From NCBI GenBank assembly GCA_018716015.1, contig DVKM01000022.1, positions 1-34,996 on the forward strand: 34,996 nt of DNA, read 5' to 3'. The stretch comes from Candidatus Enterenecus stercoripullorum. GTDB taxonomy: Bacteria; Bacillota; Clostridia; Oscillospirales; Oscillospiraceae. Every line of letters begins with the position of its first letter. Position 1 is the first letter of the stretch. The position numbers were made by a program, and so were the translations under genes. Below, piece by piece: positions 1 to 6,921 of the stretch. The notes under the pieces were generated by a model. The model saw nothing but the letters and a program-made list of their open reading frames with translations, searched no databases and was not told the origin of the DNA.

Positions 1-215
1 CCCCCAACGCGAGCATCACCCGGGCGGAGGTGACCACCATCGCCAACCGGATGCTGGGCCGCGAGGCGGACCAGGCGTATGTGAACAGCCATCTGAGCGA
101 GCTGAAGCAGTTCAGCGACGTGGTTGGCTGGGCCTACTACCAGATCATGGAGGCAGTCAACGGCCACGGCTTCACCCACACCAACGGGGATGAAGTCTGG
201 ACCGGTGTGAACTGA
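1..215 (+). CDS. C-terminus of an S-layer homology (SLH) domain protein, partial
   Basis: The reading frame is open from the left edge and ends at TGA 213-215. The visible residues begin PNASITRAEVTTIANRMLGR, which is the ITRAE..T.ANR signature of an SLH repeat, and the last 60 residues complete that repeat. SLH domains anchor exported proteins to pyruvylated secondary wall polymer, so the protein is probably a surface protein of unknown catalytic content whose N-terminus lies outside the window. The GTG at 30 is inside the domain and is not a start. The gene is followed at once by a hairpin and a strong terminator, so it ends its transcription unit. Confidence 0.85.
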   Translation, partial: PNASITRAEVTTIANRMLGREADQAYVNSHLSELKQFSDVVGWAYYQIMEAVNGHGFTHTNGDEVWTGVN

Positions 216-231
216 GCAGCGCCAGATCTCC

Positions 232-252
232 GGAATCCCTCTGAGGGATTCC
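232..252. repeat. Short perfect hairpin after the SLH gene
   Basis: Arms GGAATCCCT (232-240) and AGGGATTCC (244-252) are separated by a 3-nt loop. It lies between the SLH stop codon and the terminator. No T tract follows, so on its own it is not a terminator; it may stabilise the mRNA 3' end. Confidence 0.6.
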
Positions 253-260
253 CAAAAGAA

Positions 261-307
261 AAGCCCCGCCCCCTGTGCCAACCGGCACAGGGGGCGGGGC
301 TTTTTTA
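261..307 (+). terminator. Strong intrinsic terminator of the SLH gene
   Basis: A 19-bp GC-rich perfect stem (261-279 with 284-302) with loop AACC is followed by a run of T that overlaps the stem end (301-306). The A-rich 5' flank (254-262) gives the minus strand a T tract as well, so it can also stop lysR transcripts arriving from the right. Confidence 0.95.
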
Positions 308-337
308 GTGAGCGAGAGAGAAGGCGTCAAGAGTGGG

Positions 338-1228
338 TCAAGCGGACGCTTCCGACAGGTCCCGCTTTAATTCCGCCACAAAAACTTCCGCCGCGCTGGT
401 AAACACCTGGTATTTCTTCCAGGCCAGGTACATCCAGGACTCCAGCTTAGGCTCCAGCGGGCGAAAGCAGAGCTCTCTCTCTCCCGAGAGATCAACCAGC
501 TGATCCAGGGTCAGAAGACATCCTACCCCTTCCTCCACGGCCATAGCCAGGGTGTGAACCAGGTTTCCCGTGGCCACCACCCGCAGTTCCTTCTTGCCGT
601 GTCCCTGCCAGCCGGACAGGCCGCCCTCCTTTTCCATCTGCCGGGAAACCATCAGTGGGACATCCCGCAGATCCGCCGGGCGGATGCGATCCAGCTGAGC
701 CAAGGGATGGTCCTTCCGCATCAGCACCCCCCAGACGTCGGGGCGGGGCAGGCGCAGATAGTCATATTTGCTCATATCAATGGGCTCGATCAGGGTGCCA
801 AAATCAATGAGTCCCCGGTCCAGCCGGTCAATCACGTCGTAGCCGTCCCCGCTGGAGAAGTGAAAGCGGATGTTTGGATACTGCTGCTGCACCCGCCGGA
901 CCGTCTGGAGCAGCAGGCGCATCCCCTCTGTCTCCCCATTGCCGATATAAATATCGCCGCTGACGCTTTCATCCGAGGCCCTCACCTCGGATTTGGTCTT
1001 TTCCACCAGGGAGATGATCTCTTCTGCCCGTTTCCGCAGGAGCATCCCCTCTTTTGTCAGTGCGATCTTCCGGCTGCCTCGGACAAACAGCTGTTTGCCC
1101 AGTTCTTCCTCCAGCTCCTTCAGCTGCCGGGAGAGGGGCGGCTGGGTCATGTGGAGCGCCTCGGCCGCCCCGGAGATGGTCTGCTCCCGGGCGACGGCCA
1201 GAAAATATTGCAGGACACGAATATCCAT
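338..1228 (-). CDS. LysR-family transcriptional regulator
   Basis: A 296-residue protein of normal LysR length. Residues 1-60 form the winged HTH (FLAVAREQTISGAAEALHMTQ, then PPLSRQLKELEEELG), and the rest is a two-lobed periplasmic-binding-protein-like effector domain (about 90-290). The start is ATG 1228-1226, with the minus-strand ribosome site AAGGAGG just upstream. It is divergent from the operon of the 78-aa protein, aldo/keto reductase, acetyltransferase and hydrolase, which is the classic arrangement for a LysR regulator and its target, so it probably controls those genes in response to an unknown small molecule. Its own promoter is covered by an inverted repeat, which suggests autoregulation. 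The effector cannot be read from sequence. Confidence 0.93.
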   Translation of the reverse strand: MDIRVLQYFLAVAREQTISGAAEALHMTQPPLSRQLKELEEELGKQLFVRGSRKIALTKEGMLLRKRAEEIISLVEKTKSEVRASDESVSGDIYIGNGETEGMRLLLQTVRRVQQQYPNIRFHFSSGDGYDVIDRLDRGLIDFGTLIEPIDMSKYDYLRLPRPDVWGVLMRKDHPLAQLDRIRPADLRDVPLMVSRQMEKEGGLSGWQGHGKKELRVVATGNLVHTLAMAVEEGVGCLLTLDQLVDLSGERELCFRPLEPKLESWMYLAWKKYQVFTSAAEVFVAELKRDLSEASA

Positions 1229-1245
1229 GGAATCCCCTCCTTGGG

Positions 1246-1284
1246 GTACAGTATATCACAGGAAACCATACTGTACAAGTATGG
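1246..1284. promoter_or_regulatory. lysR promoter with overlapping LysR-type operators
   Basis: On the minus strand, TTGTAC (1278-1273) and TATACT (1255-1250) are separated by 17 nt and form the lysR promoter. Two inverted repeats overlap it. CCATACT (1266-1272) and AGTATGG (1278-1284) are perfect arms around a 5-nt centre and contain the T-N11-A LysR box. GTACAGTAT (1246-1254) and ATACTGTAC (1268-1276) are perfect 9-bp arms 13 nt apart. The shared half-site could allow regulator binding to shift between two registers. The bases are seen directly; the binding is inferred. Confidence 0.7.
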
Positions 1285-1305
1285 AAAACAATATAAAATA
1301 CATAT

Positions 1306-1334
1306 TTGATATTTTTATCTGCCTCCTGTATAAT
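1306..1334 (+). promoter_or_regulatory. Sigma-A promoter of the oxidoreductase operon
   Basis: TTGATA (1306-1311), a 17-nt spacer and TATAAT (1329-1334) make a near-consensus housekeeping promoter. Transcription would begin near 1341, immediately before the ribosome site of the 78-aa gene. It lies about 20 bp from the LysR inverted repeat, the distance expected for activation or repression of the divergent operon. Confidence 0.85.
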
Positions 1335-1356
1335 AAAAGCCGCGGGAGGTGAGTCC

Positions 1357-1593
1357 ATGGCTGCGCAAAGTGAGGCCAAATGGGAATCGGTGATGCAGAA
1401 TCTGCGGGACGCCGGGTGCGGCGAGGATCTGATCCGGCAGTTTGTGCGGCTCTGGGAGGACGGCCGGCGCCGGGAGGGGCTGAACCTGTTGGGGAAGCAC
1501 CGGCAGGTTCTGCTGGACCGGTGCCACGCAGAAGAGCGGAGGATCGGCTGTCTGGACTATTTGACCTACCAGATTGAGAACGATCAGATATAG
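1357..1593 (+). CDS. Small conserved protein of unknown function (78 aa)
   Basis: Start ATG 1357 is chosen because GGGAGGT (1344-1350) lies 6 nt upstream; an in-frame ATT or other codon further upstream would fall inside the promoter. The protein is charged and probably all-helical, begins MAAQSEAKWESVMQNLRDAG and ends with a conserved-looking RIGCLDYLTYQI. I recognise this as a type of small protein common beside oxidoreductase genes in gut Clostridia, but I know of no assigned function and see no metal-binding or catalytic motif. It is the first gene of the operon and precedes the aldo/keto reductase by 41 nt, so it may help that enzyme or its regulator. Confidence 0.75.
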   Translation: MAAQSEAKWESVMQNLRDAGCGEDLIRQFVRLWEDGRRREGLNLLGKHRQVLLDRCHAEERRIGCLDYLTYQIENDQI

Positions 1594-1634
1594 GGCGGTA
1601 TTTGCCTTGAAAAAGCAAAGGAGGCACAAGCGCA

Positions 1635-2435
1635 ATGGAATTTGTCCGTTTGAACAACGGCATCTCCATGCCCCTGGTGGGCTTTGGCACCTGGGACGTC
1701 CGGGGCCAGGCAGGCCAGCAGGCTGTTTTGAAAGCCCTGGAGGCGGGCTACCGGCTCATTGACACGGCACAGATGTACAACAACGAGGACATCGTAGGCC
1801 GGGCGGTAAGGGAGAGCGGCCTGCCCCGGCGAGAAGTCTTTCTCACCACCAAGCTGTATAGTCCCAGCACCAGCTACCAAAAGGCCAGGGCGGGAATCGA
1901 GAAATCTTTGAACGAGCTGCAAACTGATTATATTGACCTGCTGCTCATCCATGAGCCCTACGAGAATGCCCTGGAAATGTACGAGGCATTTAAGGAAGCG
2001 TACCAGGCAGGGAAGGTTCGGGCTATTGGCATCTCCAATTTTGACGCTGACCGGTATCAGAAATTCCTCCAGAGCTGCGGTGTGGTTCCGGCGGTGAACC
2101 AGGTGGAATCCCATGTGTACTTTCCCCAGCTGGCGTTAAAAGAGCTGCTGGAGTCCCATGGGACGAGGATGCAGTCCTGGGCCTCTTTCACCGAGGGGCG
2201 CAAGAATATCTTCGCGGAACCGGTGCTGAACCAGATCGGCGCCAAACATGGGAAGACCTCAGGCCAGGTGGCGCTGCGGTATCTCACCCAAAACGGCATT
2301 GCCGTCATCCCAAAATCCGTCCACCCGGAACGGATGCGGCAGAATCTGGACAGCCTGGATTTCACGTTGGACAGCGCGGATCTGGATAAAATTGGCGGAC
2401 TAGGTGGCGGGCGGACCCTGTTTGGCTGGTATTGA
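1635..2435 (+). CDS. Aldo/keto reductase
   Basis: A 266-residue NADPH-dependent reductase of the AKR superfamily (TIM barrel). The catalytic tetrad is visible: D43, Y48 (in DTAQMYNNE), K73 (in LTTKLY) and H106 (in LLLIHEP). The cofactor site IPKSV is near residue 225. It would reduce aldehydes or ketones to alcohols; the substrate cannot be told. The length is slightly below the usual 275-320 residues, as in the 2,5-diketo-gluconate reductase group. The ribosome site AAAGGAGG (1617-1624) supports the ATG at 1635. It lies in one operon with the acetyltransferase and hydrolase and opposite the LysR gene, a combination suggesting detoxification or processing of an acyl or carbonyl compound. Confidence 0.92.
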   Translation: MEFVRLNNGISMPLVGFGTWDVRGQAGQQAVLKALEAGYRLIDTAQMYNNEDIVGRAVRESGLPRREVFLTTKLYSPSTSYQKARAGIEKSLNELQTDYIDLLLIHEPYENALEMYEAFKEAYQAGKVRAIGISNFDADRYQKFLQSCGVVPAVNQVESHVYFPQLALKELLESHGTRMQSWASFTEGRKNIFAEPVLNQIGAKHGKTSGQVALRYLTQNGIAVIPKSVHPERMRQNLDSLDFTLDSADLDKIGGLGGGRTLFGWY

Positions 2436-2508
2436 GGACATGAGGCCGCACACTGATTTCGTCAATGGACACAAGAATTTTTTCTGCTTGAATCGGAGGG
2501 ATCTCTTA

Positions 2509-3081
2509 GTGGGTTATGAAGAAATGGAACAGCGCGCCAAGGAGATGGGCCTGCCTGTCTACCAGTACCAGCGCATCGCCGCCCAGCGGGCGCAAAAGCT
2601 GACGGCCGAACTGAATTTTACCTACCATGAACCGGAGGAAGTCGTCCACCTGTTCTCCGAGCTGATCGGCAAGCCGGTGGGGGAGGGGTTCTGCCTATTC
2701 CCGCCTTTTTACACCGACTATGGGCAGAATATCACCATCGGCAAACATGTCTTCCTCAACACCAGCTGCCATTTCCAGGACCAGGGCGGCATCACCATCG
2801 GAGACGGCACCCAGATCGGCCACAATGTGGTGCTGGCCACCCTGAACCACGATGAGGACCCGGCGCGCCGCAGCGAGACCATTCCCGGCCCCATTGCCAT
2901 TGGGAAAAACGTGTGGATCGGTGCCAACGCCACCATCACCCCCGGTGTGACCATCGGGGACGGAGCCATCATCGCCGCAGGCGCCGTGGTCACCAAGGAT
3001 GTACCGCCCAACACTATCGTGGGTGGCGTGCCGGCCCGGGTGATTCGGCCTGTCCGGGCACAGACGGCCTACAAATATTGA
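2509..3081 (+). CDS. Hexapeptide-repeat sugar O-acetyltransferase (maltose acetyltransferase type)
   Basis: A left-handed beta-helix acetyl-CoA-dependent acetyltransferase. With the GTG start at 2509 it has 190 residues: an N-terminal helical segment (residues 1-50), then hexapeptide repeats such as NITIGK, ITIGDG, IAIGKN and VTIGDG, with LNHDEDP holding the probable catalytic His (H114). It ends with the typical IVGGVPARVIR. The GTG is preferred because CGGAGGG (2494-2500) lies 8 nt upstream; ATG 2440, five bases after the reductase stop, is the alternative and would add 23 residues. Relatives acetylate maltose, galactosides or nodulation sugars; the true acceptor is unknown. Confidence 0.88.
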   Translation: MGYEEMEQRAKEMGLPVYQYQRIAAQRAQKLTAELNFTYHEPEEVVHLFSELIGKPVGEGFCLFPPFYTDYGQNITIGKHVFLNTSCHFQDQGGITIGDGTQIGHNVVLATLNHDEDPARRSETIPGPIAIGKNVWIGANATITPGVTIGDGAIIAAGAVVTKDVPPNTIVGGVPARVIRPVRAQTAYKY

Positions 3082-3138
3082 AGGAAAGCCGCAATGAAAC
3101 TCAATTGGCGGATATGACGAAGAAAGGACGGATGATAA

Positions 3139-4137
3139 ATGGTGCGGTCAGAAGAACTGAACCTGACCCAGCAGTGGGATAAGACCTTCCCTCAAAGCGA
3201 AAAGGTGGAGCACATTAAAGTGACCTTCCACAACCGTTATGGCATTACCCTGGCAGCTGACCTCTACAAGCCAAAGGGGGCCGTCGGCAAGCTGGCCGCC
3301 ATCGCGGTGTGCGGTCCCTTCGGCGCGGTGAAGGAGCAGGCCTCCGGCCTGTACGCCCAGACCATGGCGGAGCGGGGGTTCCTTGCGATGGCCTTTGATC
3401 CCTCCTTCACTGGCGAGAGCGGTGGAGTGCCCCGGTATGTGGCCTCCCCGGACATCAACACGGAGGACTTCCAGGCTGCCGTGGATTACCTTTCCCTGCG
3501 GGAGGATGTGGACAGCGAGAGAATCGGGATCATCGGCATCTGCGGATGGGGTGGCATGGCCCTGAACGCGGCTGCTCTGGACACCCGAATCAAGGCCACG
3601 GTAGCCGCCACCATGTACGACATGGCAAGAGTGAATGCCAAGGGCTACTTTGACGCCGAGGACAGCGAGGGGGCTCGGTATGAAAAGAAGAAGGCGTTGA
3701 ACGCCCAGCGGATCGAGGACTATAAACACGGCTCCTACGCCTTGGGCGGCGGCGTGGTGAATCCCCTGCCTGAGGACGCACCCTTCTTCGTCAAGGACTA
3801 CTATGACTACTACAAGACTCCCCGCGGCTATCACCCCCGCTCCCTGAACTCCAACGGCGGCTGGAATGTGACGGGCTGCATGTCCTTCCTCAACCAGCCC
3901 ATTCTCCAGTACAGCAGCGAGATCCGCAGCGCGGTGCTGGTGATGCACGGGGAGAAGGCCCACTCCTGCTACTTCAGCCGGGACGCCTTTGCCAGTATGA
4001 TGAACGGCAATCCCTGCCCGGACAATAAAGAGCTGCTCATCCTCCCGGACGTGGTGCATACCGATCTGTACGACGGGGGCGGAAAGAACGCCATCCCCTT
4101 CCACAAGCTGGAAAGTTTCTTCCAAACCTATCTTTAA
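3139..4137 (+). CDS. Alpha/beta hydrolase, dienelactone hydrolase/YcjY-like
   Basis: A 332-residue alpha/beta hydrolase fold. The strand-turn motif GIIGICGWGGMALNAA (about 130-145) sits where the nucleophile elbow belongs. The position of Ser in the common CGSGG version is W137, leaving C135 as the only obvious nucleophile, as in dienelactone hydrolases. A likely catalytic His is H307 (PDVVHTDLYD). No signal peptide is seen, so it is cytoplasmic. It is the last gene of the LysR-linked operon, 57 nt after the acetyltransferase. It could be an esterase removing acyl groups, or a non-catalytic relative; the substrate is unknown. Confidence 0.85.
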   Translation: MVRSEELNLTQQWDKTFPQSEKVEHIKVTFHNRYGITLAADLYKPKGAVGKLAAIAVCGPFGAVKEQASGLYAQTMAERGFLAMAFDPSFTGESGGVPRYVASPDINTEDFQAAVDYLSLREDVDSERIGIIGICGWGGMALNAAALDTRIKATVAATMYDMARVNAKGYFDAEDSEGARYEKKKALNAQRIEDYKHGSYALGGGVVNPLPEDAPFFVKDYYDYYKTPRGYHPRSLNSNGGWNVTGCMSFLNQPILQYSSEIRSAVLVMHGEKAHSCYFSRDAFASMMNGNPCPDNKELLILPDVVHTDLYDGGGKNAIPFHKLESFFQTYL

Positions 4138-4176
4138 TAACGGCTGCCAGCGTTATAGCCAGATGGCTGATTCCGC

Positions 4177-4207
4177 ATTCGCCGCCCAAGTTGGGCGGCG
4201 AATTTCA
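4177..4207 (+). terminator. Intrinsic terminator of the LysR-linked operon
   Basis: ATTCGCCGCCCAA (4177-4189) and TTGGGCGGCGAAT (4191-4203) form a GC-rich stem, followed by a short T-rich tail (TTTCATT). It lies 40 nt beyond the hydrolase stop codon. Confidence 0.8.
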
Positions 4208-4402
4208 TTGACAGGCCGTGTGATCTAATGCCCTGGGCCTGAACGGAGAGAGCGTAAGTGAAGAGTCCAAATAGACGAGAAAAAGGCCCCCGCATTGGGA
4301 CCCCTTCTCATCTGTAATTTCAGTCCTTTATTTGTAATTTTGATTCCTTGATTCACAACCACAAAACAATTATAGAAACCGTCAATCCGTTGCAGTGCAA
4401 AG
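4208..4402. other. Intergenic stretch without a recognised gene
   Basis: Between the operon terminator and the tRNA-Pro terminator I find no credible coding frame with a ribosome site. It becomes AT-rich from about 4300. A weak GC hairpin with a T run on the minus strand (about 4282-4306) could be a backup terminator for tRNA-Pro. Confidence 0.5.
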
Positions 4403-4442
4403 AAAAAACCGCTATCCATTGATACTCAACAGATAGCGGTTT
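4403..4442 (-). terminator. Terminator of tRNA-Pro
   Basis: Read on the minus strand, ACCGCTATC and GATAGCGGT pair around a 15-nt loop and are followed by TTTTTT (4409-4403). It starts directly after the encoded CCA of the tRNA. Confidence 0.85.
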
Positions 4443-4519
4443 TGGTCGGAGTGCCGGGATTCGAACCCGGGGCCTCTTGGACCCGAACCAAGCGCGATAC
4501 CAAACTTCGCCACACCCCG
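4443..4519 (-). tRNA. tRNA-Pro (anticodon CGG)
   Basis: It folds as a cloverleaf with acceptor arms CGGGGTG and CACTCCG, discriminator A and encoded CCA (complement of 4443-4445). The anticodon stem CTTGG/CCAAG encloses loop TTCGGGT, so the anticodon is CGG, reading CCG. The T arm holds GGTTCGAATCC. The C1-G72 pair is the bacterial tRNA-Pro identity pair. Confidence 0.95.
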
Positions 4520-4533
4520 AAAGCGTACACATT

Positions 4534-4562
4534 ATTATAAGGATACGAGACTGATTTGTCAA
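4534..4562 (-). promoter_or_regulatory. Consensus sigma-A promoter of tRNA-Pro
   Basis: On the minus strand, TTGACA (4562-4557) and TATAAT (4539-4534) are both perfect consensus hexamers, 17 nt apart. The tRNA 5' end lies 14 nt downstream of the -10 box. Confidence 0.93.
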
Positions 4563-4713
4563 GACCTAAGCGGGGAGCGAGGGAATAGGTTAGAAACAGG
4601 CGCGGTTTGCGGTGAATGGCAGATAATATTCACAAATATAGAGGAAAATGGAGCAGAGAAAGCTGCTATTTTTCCAAAAAAATGAATGCGACAAAAAGAA
4701 GTTTGTTTTTCTC

Positions 4714-4741
4714 TTGACAAACGGTACGATTCTGATACAAT
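4714..4741 (+). promoter_or_regulatory. Sigma-A promoter of the fatty acid synthesis operon
   Basis: TTGACA (4714-4719), a 16-nt spacer and TACAAT (4736-4741) lie 83 nt before the acpP start codon. The AT-rich stretch 4671-4713 may act as an UP element. Transcription would start near 4748, placing the tandem palindromes at 4768-4791 inside the leader. Confidence 0.85.
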
Positions 4742-4767
4742 ATGCTCATCGCAAATACCTCAAAATT

Positions 4768-4791
4768 TTTAGCTAAATTATTTTAGTTAAA
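4768..4791. promoter_or_regulatory. Tandem palindromes in the FAS leader, candidate MarR operator
   Basis: TTTAGCTAAA (4768-4777) is a perfect 10-bp palindrome, and TTTAGTTAAA (4782-4791) is the same with one change, 14 bp further on. Together they form two direct copies of TTTARCTAAAA on the minus strand. The site is about 20-44 nt downstream of the predicted transcription start, a place where a bound repressor blocks elongation or initiation. The natural candidate is the MarR-family protein encoded by the last gene of this operon. The sequence is seen; the binding is inference. Confidence 0.55.
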
Positions 4792-4823
4792 GGAAACGTG
4801 AATTATAATGAGGAGTGTACAGC

Positions 4824-5054
4824 ATGAATTTTGATAAAATGCGTGAGATCATTGCGGAGACCCTGAACTGTGATCTGGAGAAAGTGACCATGGAGGCCAG
4901 TCTGATGGATGATCTGGGGGCGGACTCGCTGGCCGCTGTGGAGCTATCTATGGCGCTGGAGGAGGAGTTCAATGTTACCATCGCCGACGAGGATCTGCCC
5001 AACATGAAGACGGTGGCCGACCTTGCCAACTACATCAGCGCGCACGCGGAATAA
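4824..5054 (+). CDS. acpP: Acyl carrier protein
   Basis: A 76-residue acidic protein with the DDLGADSLAAVEL motif; S35 receives the 4'-phosphopantetheine arm that carries the growing acyl chain in type II fatty acid synthesis. ATG 4824 is chosen because AGGAG (4811-4815) lies 8 nt upstream and the product matches normal ACP length; the GTG at 4815 overlaps the ribosome site. It is the first gene of the operon and is followed by a terminator-like hairpin before accB, which would give ACP more mRNA than the enzymes. Conserved helix II (34-50) contacts the FAS enzymes and would also be the part seen by an acyl-ACP-sensing regulator. Confidence 0.97.
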   Translation: MNFDKMREIIAETLNCDLEKVTMEASLMDDLGADSLAAVELSMALEEEFNVTIADEDLPNMKTVADLANYISAHAE

Positions 5055-5062
5055 GAAGCCTA

Positions 5063-5090
5063 GGGCATCGGTGTTTACCGATGCCCTTTT
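5063..5090 (+). terminator. Terminator-like attenuator between acpP and accB
   Basis: GGGCATCGGT (5063-5072) and ACCGATGCCC (5077-5086) form a perfect 10-bp stem with loop GTTT, followed by TTTT (5087-5090). The short T tract suggests partial termination, leaving abundant acpP mRNA and reduced read-through into accB and the rest of the operon. No other promoter is evident before accB. Confidence 0.7.
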
Positions 5091-5105
5091 CCGAGAGGAG
5101 ACAAT

Positions 5106-5534
5106 ATGGATAAGCAAGAGATCTTTGACCTGATTTCCCGATTTGAGACTGGTACGGCAACGAGGATGAAACTGACCATGGGAGATTTCTCCCTGGAACT
5201 GGAAAAAGGAACTGGGACAGCGGCAGCGGCGGGGCCCGCTCCCGGGCCTGAGGCCTACGCCGCATCTCCTGTGGCCGAGAGCTCGGAGACAGAGGGACCC
5301 TGTATCACAGCGCCCTTGGTAGGCACCTTCTACATCGCCTCAGAGTCGGGAGCAGAGCCTTTCGTGAGGCCGGGGCAGACGGTAAAGAAAGGGCAGACGG
5401 TGGGCCTGCTGGAGGCTATGAAAATGCTCAGCGAGGTGCAGGCTCCCTGCGACTGTGTGATTGAGGAGATCCTTGCACAGGATGGGGTGTTGGTCTCTTT
5501 TGGAGAGCCTCTGGTGCGCTATCGGAAAGGGTAA
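5106..5534 (+). CDS. accB: Biotin carboxyl carrier protein of acetyl-CoA carboxylase
   Basis: A 142-residue protein: an N-terminal helix (1-35), an Ala/Pro-rich flexible linker (36-62) and the biotinyl domain (about 65-140). The biotin attachment motif EAMKM is present with K106. It carries CO2 from AccC to AccA/AccD to form malonyl-CoA, the first committed step of fatty acid synthesis. The start has a good ribosome site (GAGAGGAG, 5 nt upstream of ATG 5106). Only 4 nt separate its stop from accC, indicating coupled translation. Confidence 0.96.
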   Translation: MDKQEIFDLISRFETGTATRMKLTMGDFSLELEKGTGTAAAAGPAPGPEAYAASPVAESSETEGPCITAPLVGTFYIASESGAEPFVRPGQTVKKGQTVGLLEAMKMLSEVQAPCDCVIEEILAQDGVLVSFGEPLVRYRKG

Positions 5535-5538
5535 GGCT

Positions 5539-6921
5539 ATGTTCAAGCGAATTTTGATTGCCAACCGGGGGGAAATCGCCGTGCGGATCTTCCGGGCCTG
5601 CCGGGAGATGGAGATTGAGCCGGTGGTGGTCTACTCCCAGGCGGACCGGGAGGCCTTGCAAGTGCAGCTGGCGGAGCAGGCCTACTGCATCGGCCCGGCC
5701 AGATCTTCAGACAGCTATCTCAACATGGACGCCATCCTTACAGTGGCCAAGGCTGCCGCCTGTGACGCCATCCATCCCGGTTACGGTTTCCTGTCGGAAA
5801 ACGCGGAGTTTGCCGACGCTTGCCAGCAGGCGGGCGTCACCTTCATCGGCCCCTCTGGCAGCGTAATCCGGGCCATGGGCAACAAGGCCGCGGCCAGAAC
5901 ACTGATGCAGAAGGCTGGGGTGCCGGTGGTACCCGGCTCCGACGGGGCGGTGGAAAGCGCCCGGCGAGCCAGAGAAGTGGCGGACGCCATCGGCTATCCC
6001 ATACTCATCAAGGCCGTCGCCGGGGGCGGCGGCCGGGGCATGCGCAGGGTGTTTGAACCGGAACAGCTGGAGCCCCTGTTTGAGGAGGCCCGCCGGGAGG
6101 CGGTGTCCTGCTTTGGAAGCGGCGAGATGTACATGGAAAAGCTGATTCTGCGTCCCCGACACATTGAGTTTCAGGTCCTGGCGGACCGGGGGGGCCATGT
6201 GATCCAACTGGGGGAGCGGGACTGCTCCATCCAGCGGCGCAATCAGAAGTTGCTGGAGGAGTCCCCCTCCAAGGCCCTCACCCCGGAGCTGCGGGAGAGA
6301 ATGGGGCAGGCGGCGGTGGCCGCCGCCAGGGCCGCCGGTTATGAGAATGCCGGCACCATCGAGTTTGTGGTGGACCAGGAGAACAACTTCTATTTCATTG
6401 AGATGAACACCCGTATCCAGGTGGAGCATCCGGTGACGGAGCTGACCACGGGGCTGGACTTGGTGCGGGAGCAGATCCGCATCGCAGCGGGCCTGCCCCT
6501 GTCCGTCACCCAGGACCAGGTGCAACTCCGAGGCCATGCCATCGAGTGCCGCATCAACGGGGAGGATCCCTCCAAAGGGTTCCAGCCCAGCCCGGGCAGG
6601 GTGGGGTTTCTCCACCTGCCCGGCGGTTTCGGGGTGCGGGTGGATACGGGGCTGTACCCGGGCTACGAGATACCGCCGTACTACGATTCCCTGATGGCCA
6701 AGATCATCGTATACGCCCCCACCCGGCTGGAGGCCATTCGCAGGATGCGAAGAAGCCTGGAGGAATTGATCGTTGAGGGGCCGGCGACCAACACCGACCT
6801 GCTCCACCAGATCCTCCATCACCCCGATTTCGTGCGGGGCAACTACAACACCGGATTTCTGGAGGATCATCTGGAGACGCTTCTGGCCTGGAGCGGCAGC
6901 GGAGAGGAGGGGCAGGCATGA
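5539..6921 (+). CDS. accC: Biotin carboxylase subunit of acetyl-CoA carboxylase
   Basis: A 460-residue ATP-grasp enzyme that carboxylates the biotin of AccB using ATP and bicarbonate. It begins MFKRILIANRGEIAVRI, the family hallmark, so ATG 5539 is the start rather than codons inside accB. Visible motifs are the glycine-rich ATP loop GGGGRGM (162-168), ERDCSIQRRNQK (226-237) and the catalytic EMNTRIQVEHPVTE (288-301). Length is close to the usual 445-450. It overlaps accD by 4 nt (ATGA). A pyruvate carboxylase or other biotin carboxylase is unlikely given the location between accB and accD. Confidence 0.96.
   Translation: MFKRILIANRGEIAVRIFRACREMEIEPVVVYSQADREALQVQLAEQAYCIGPARSSDSYLNMDAILTVAKAAACDAIHPGYGFLSENAEFADACQQAGVTFIGPSGSVIRAMGNKAAARTLMQKAGVPVVPGSDGAVESARRAREVADAIGYPILIKAVAGGGGRGMRRVFEPEQLEPLFEEARREAVSCFGSGEMYMEKLILRPRHIEFQVLADRGGHVIQLGERDCSIQRRNQKLLEESPSKALTPELRERMGQAAVAAARAAGYENAGTIEFVVDQENNFYFIEMNTRIQVEHPVTELTTGLDLVREQIRIAAGLPLSVTQDQVQLRGHAIECRINGEDPSKGFQPSPGRVGFLHLPGGFGVRVDTGLYPGYEIPPYYDSLMAKIIVYAPTRLEAIRRMRRSLEELIVEGPATNTDLLHQILHHPDFVRGNYNTGFLEDHLETLLAWSGSGEEGQA

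Noticed and set aside
4642-4676. Imperfect hairpin GGAAAAT..ATTTTTCC before the FAS promoter
   Set aside because: The stem has mismatches and no T tract on the useful side. It may be only AT-rich promoter flank.
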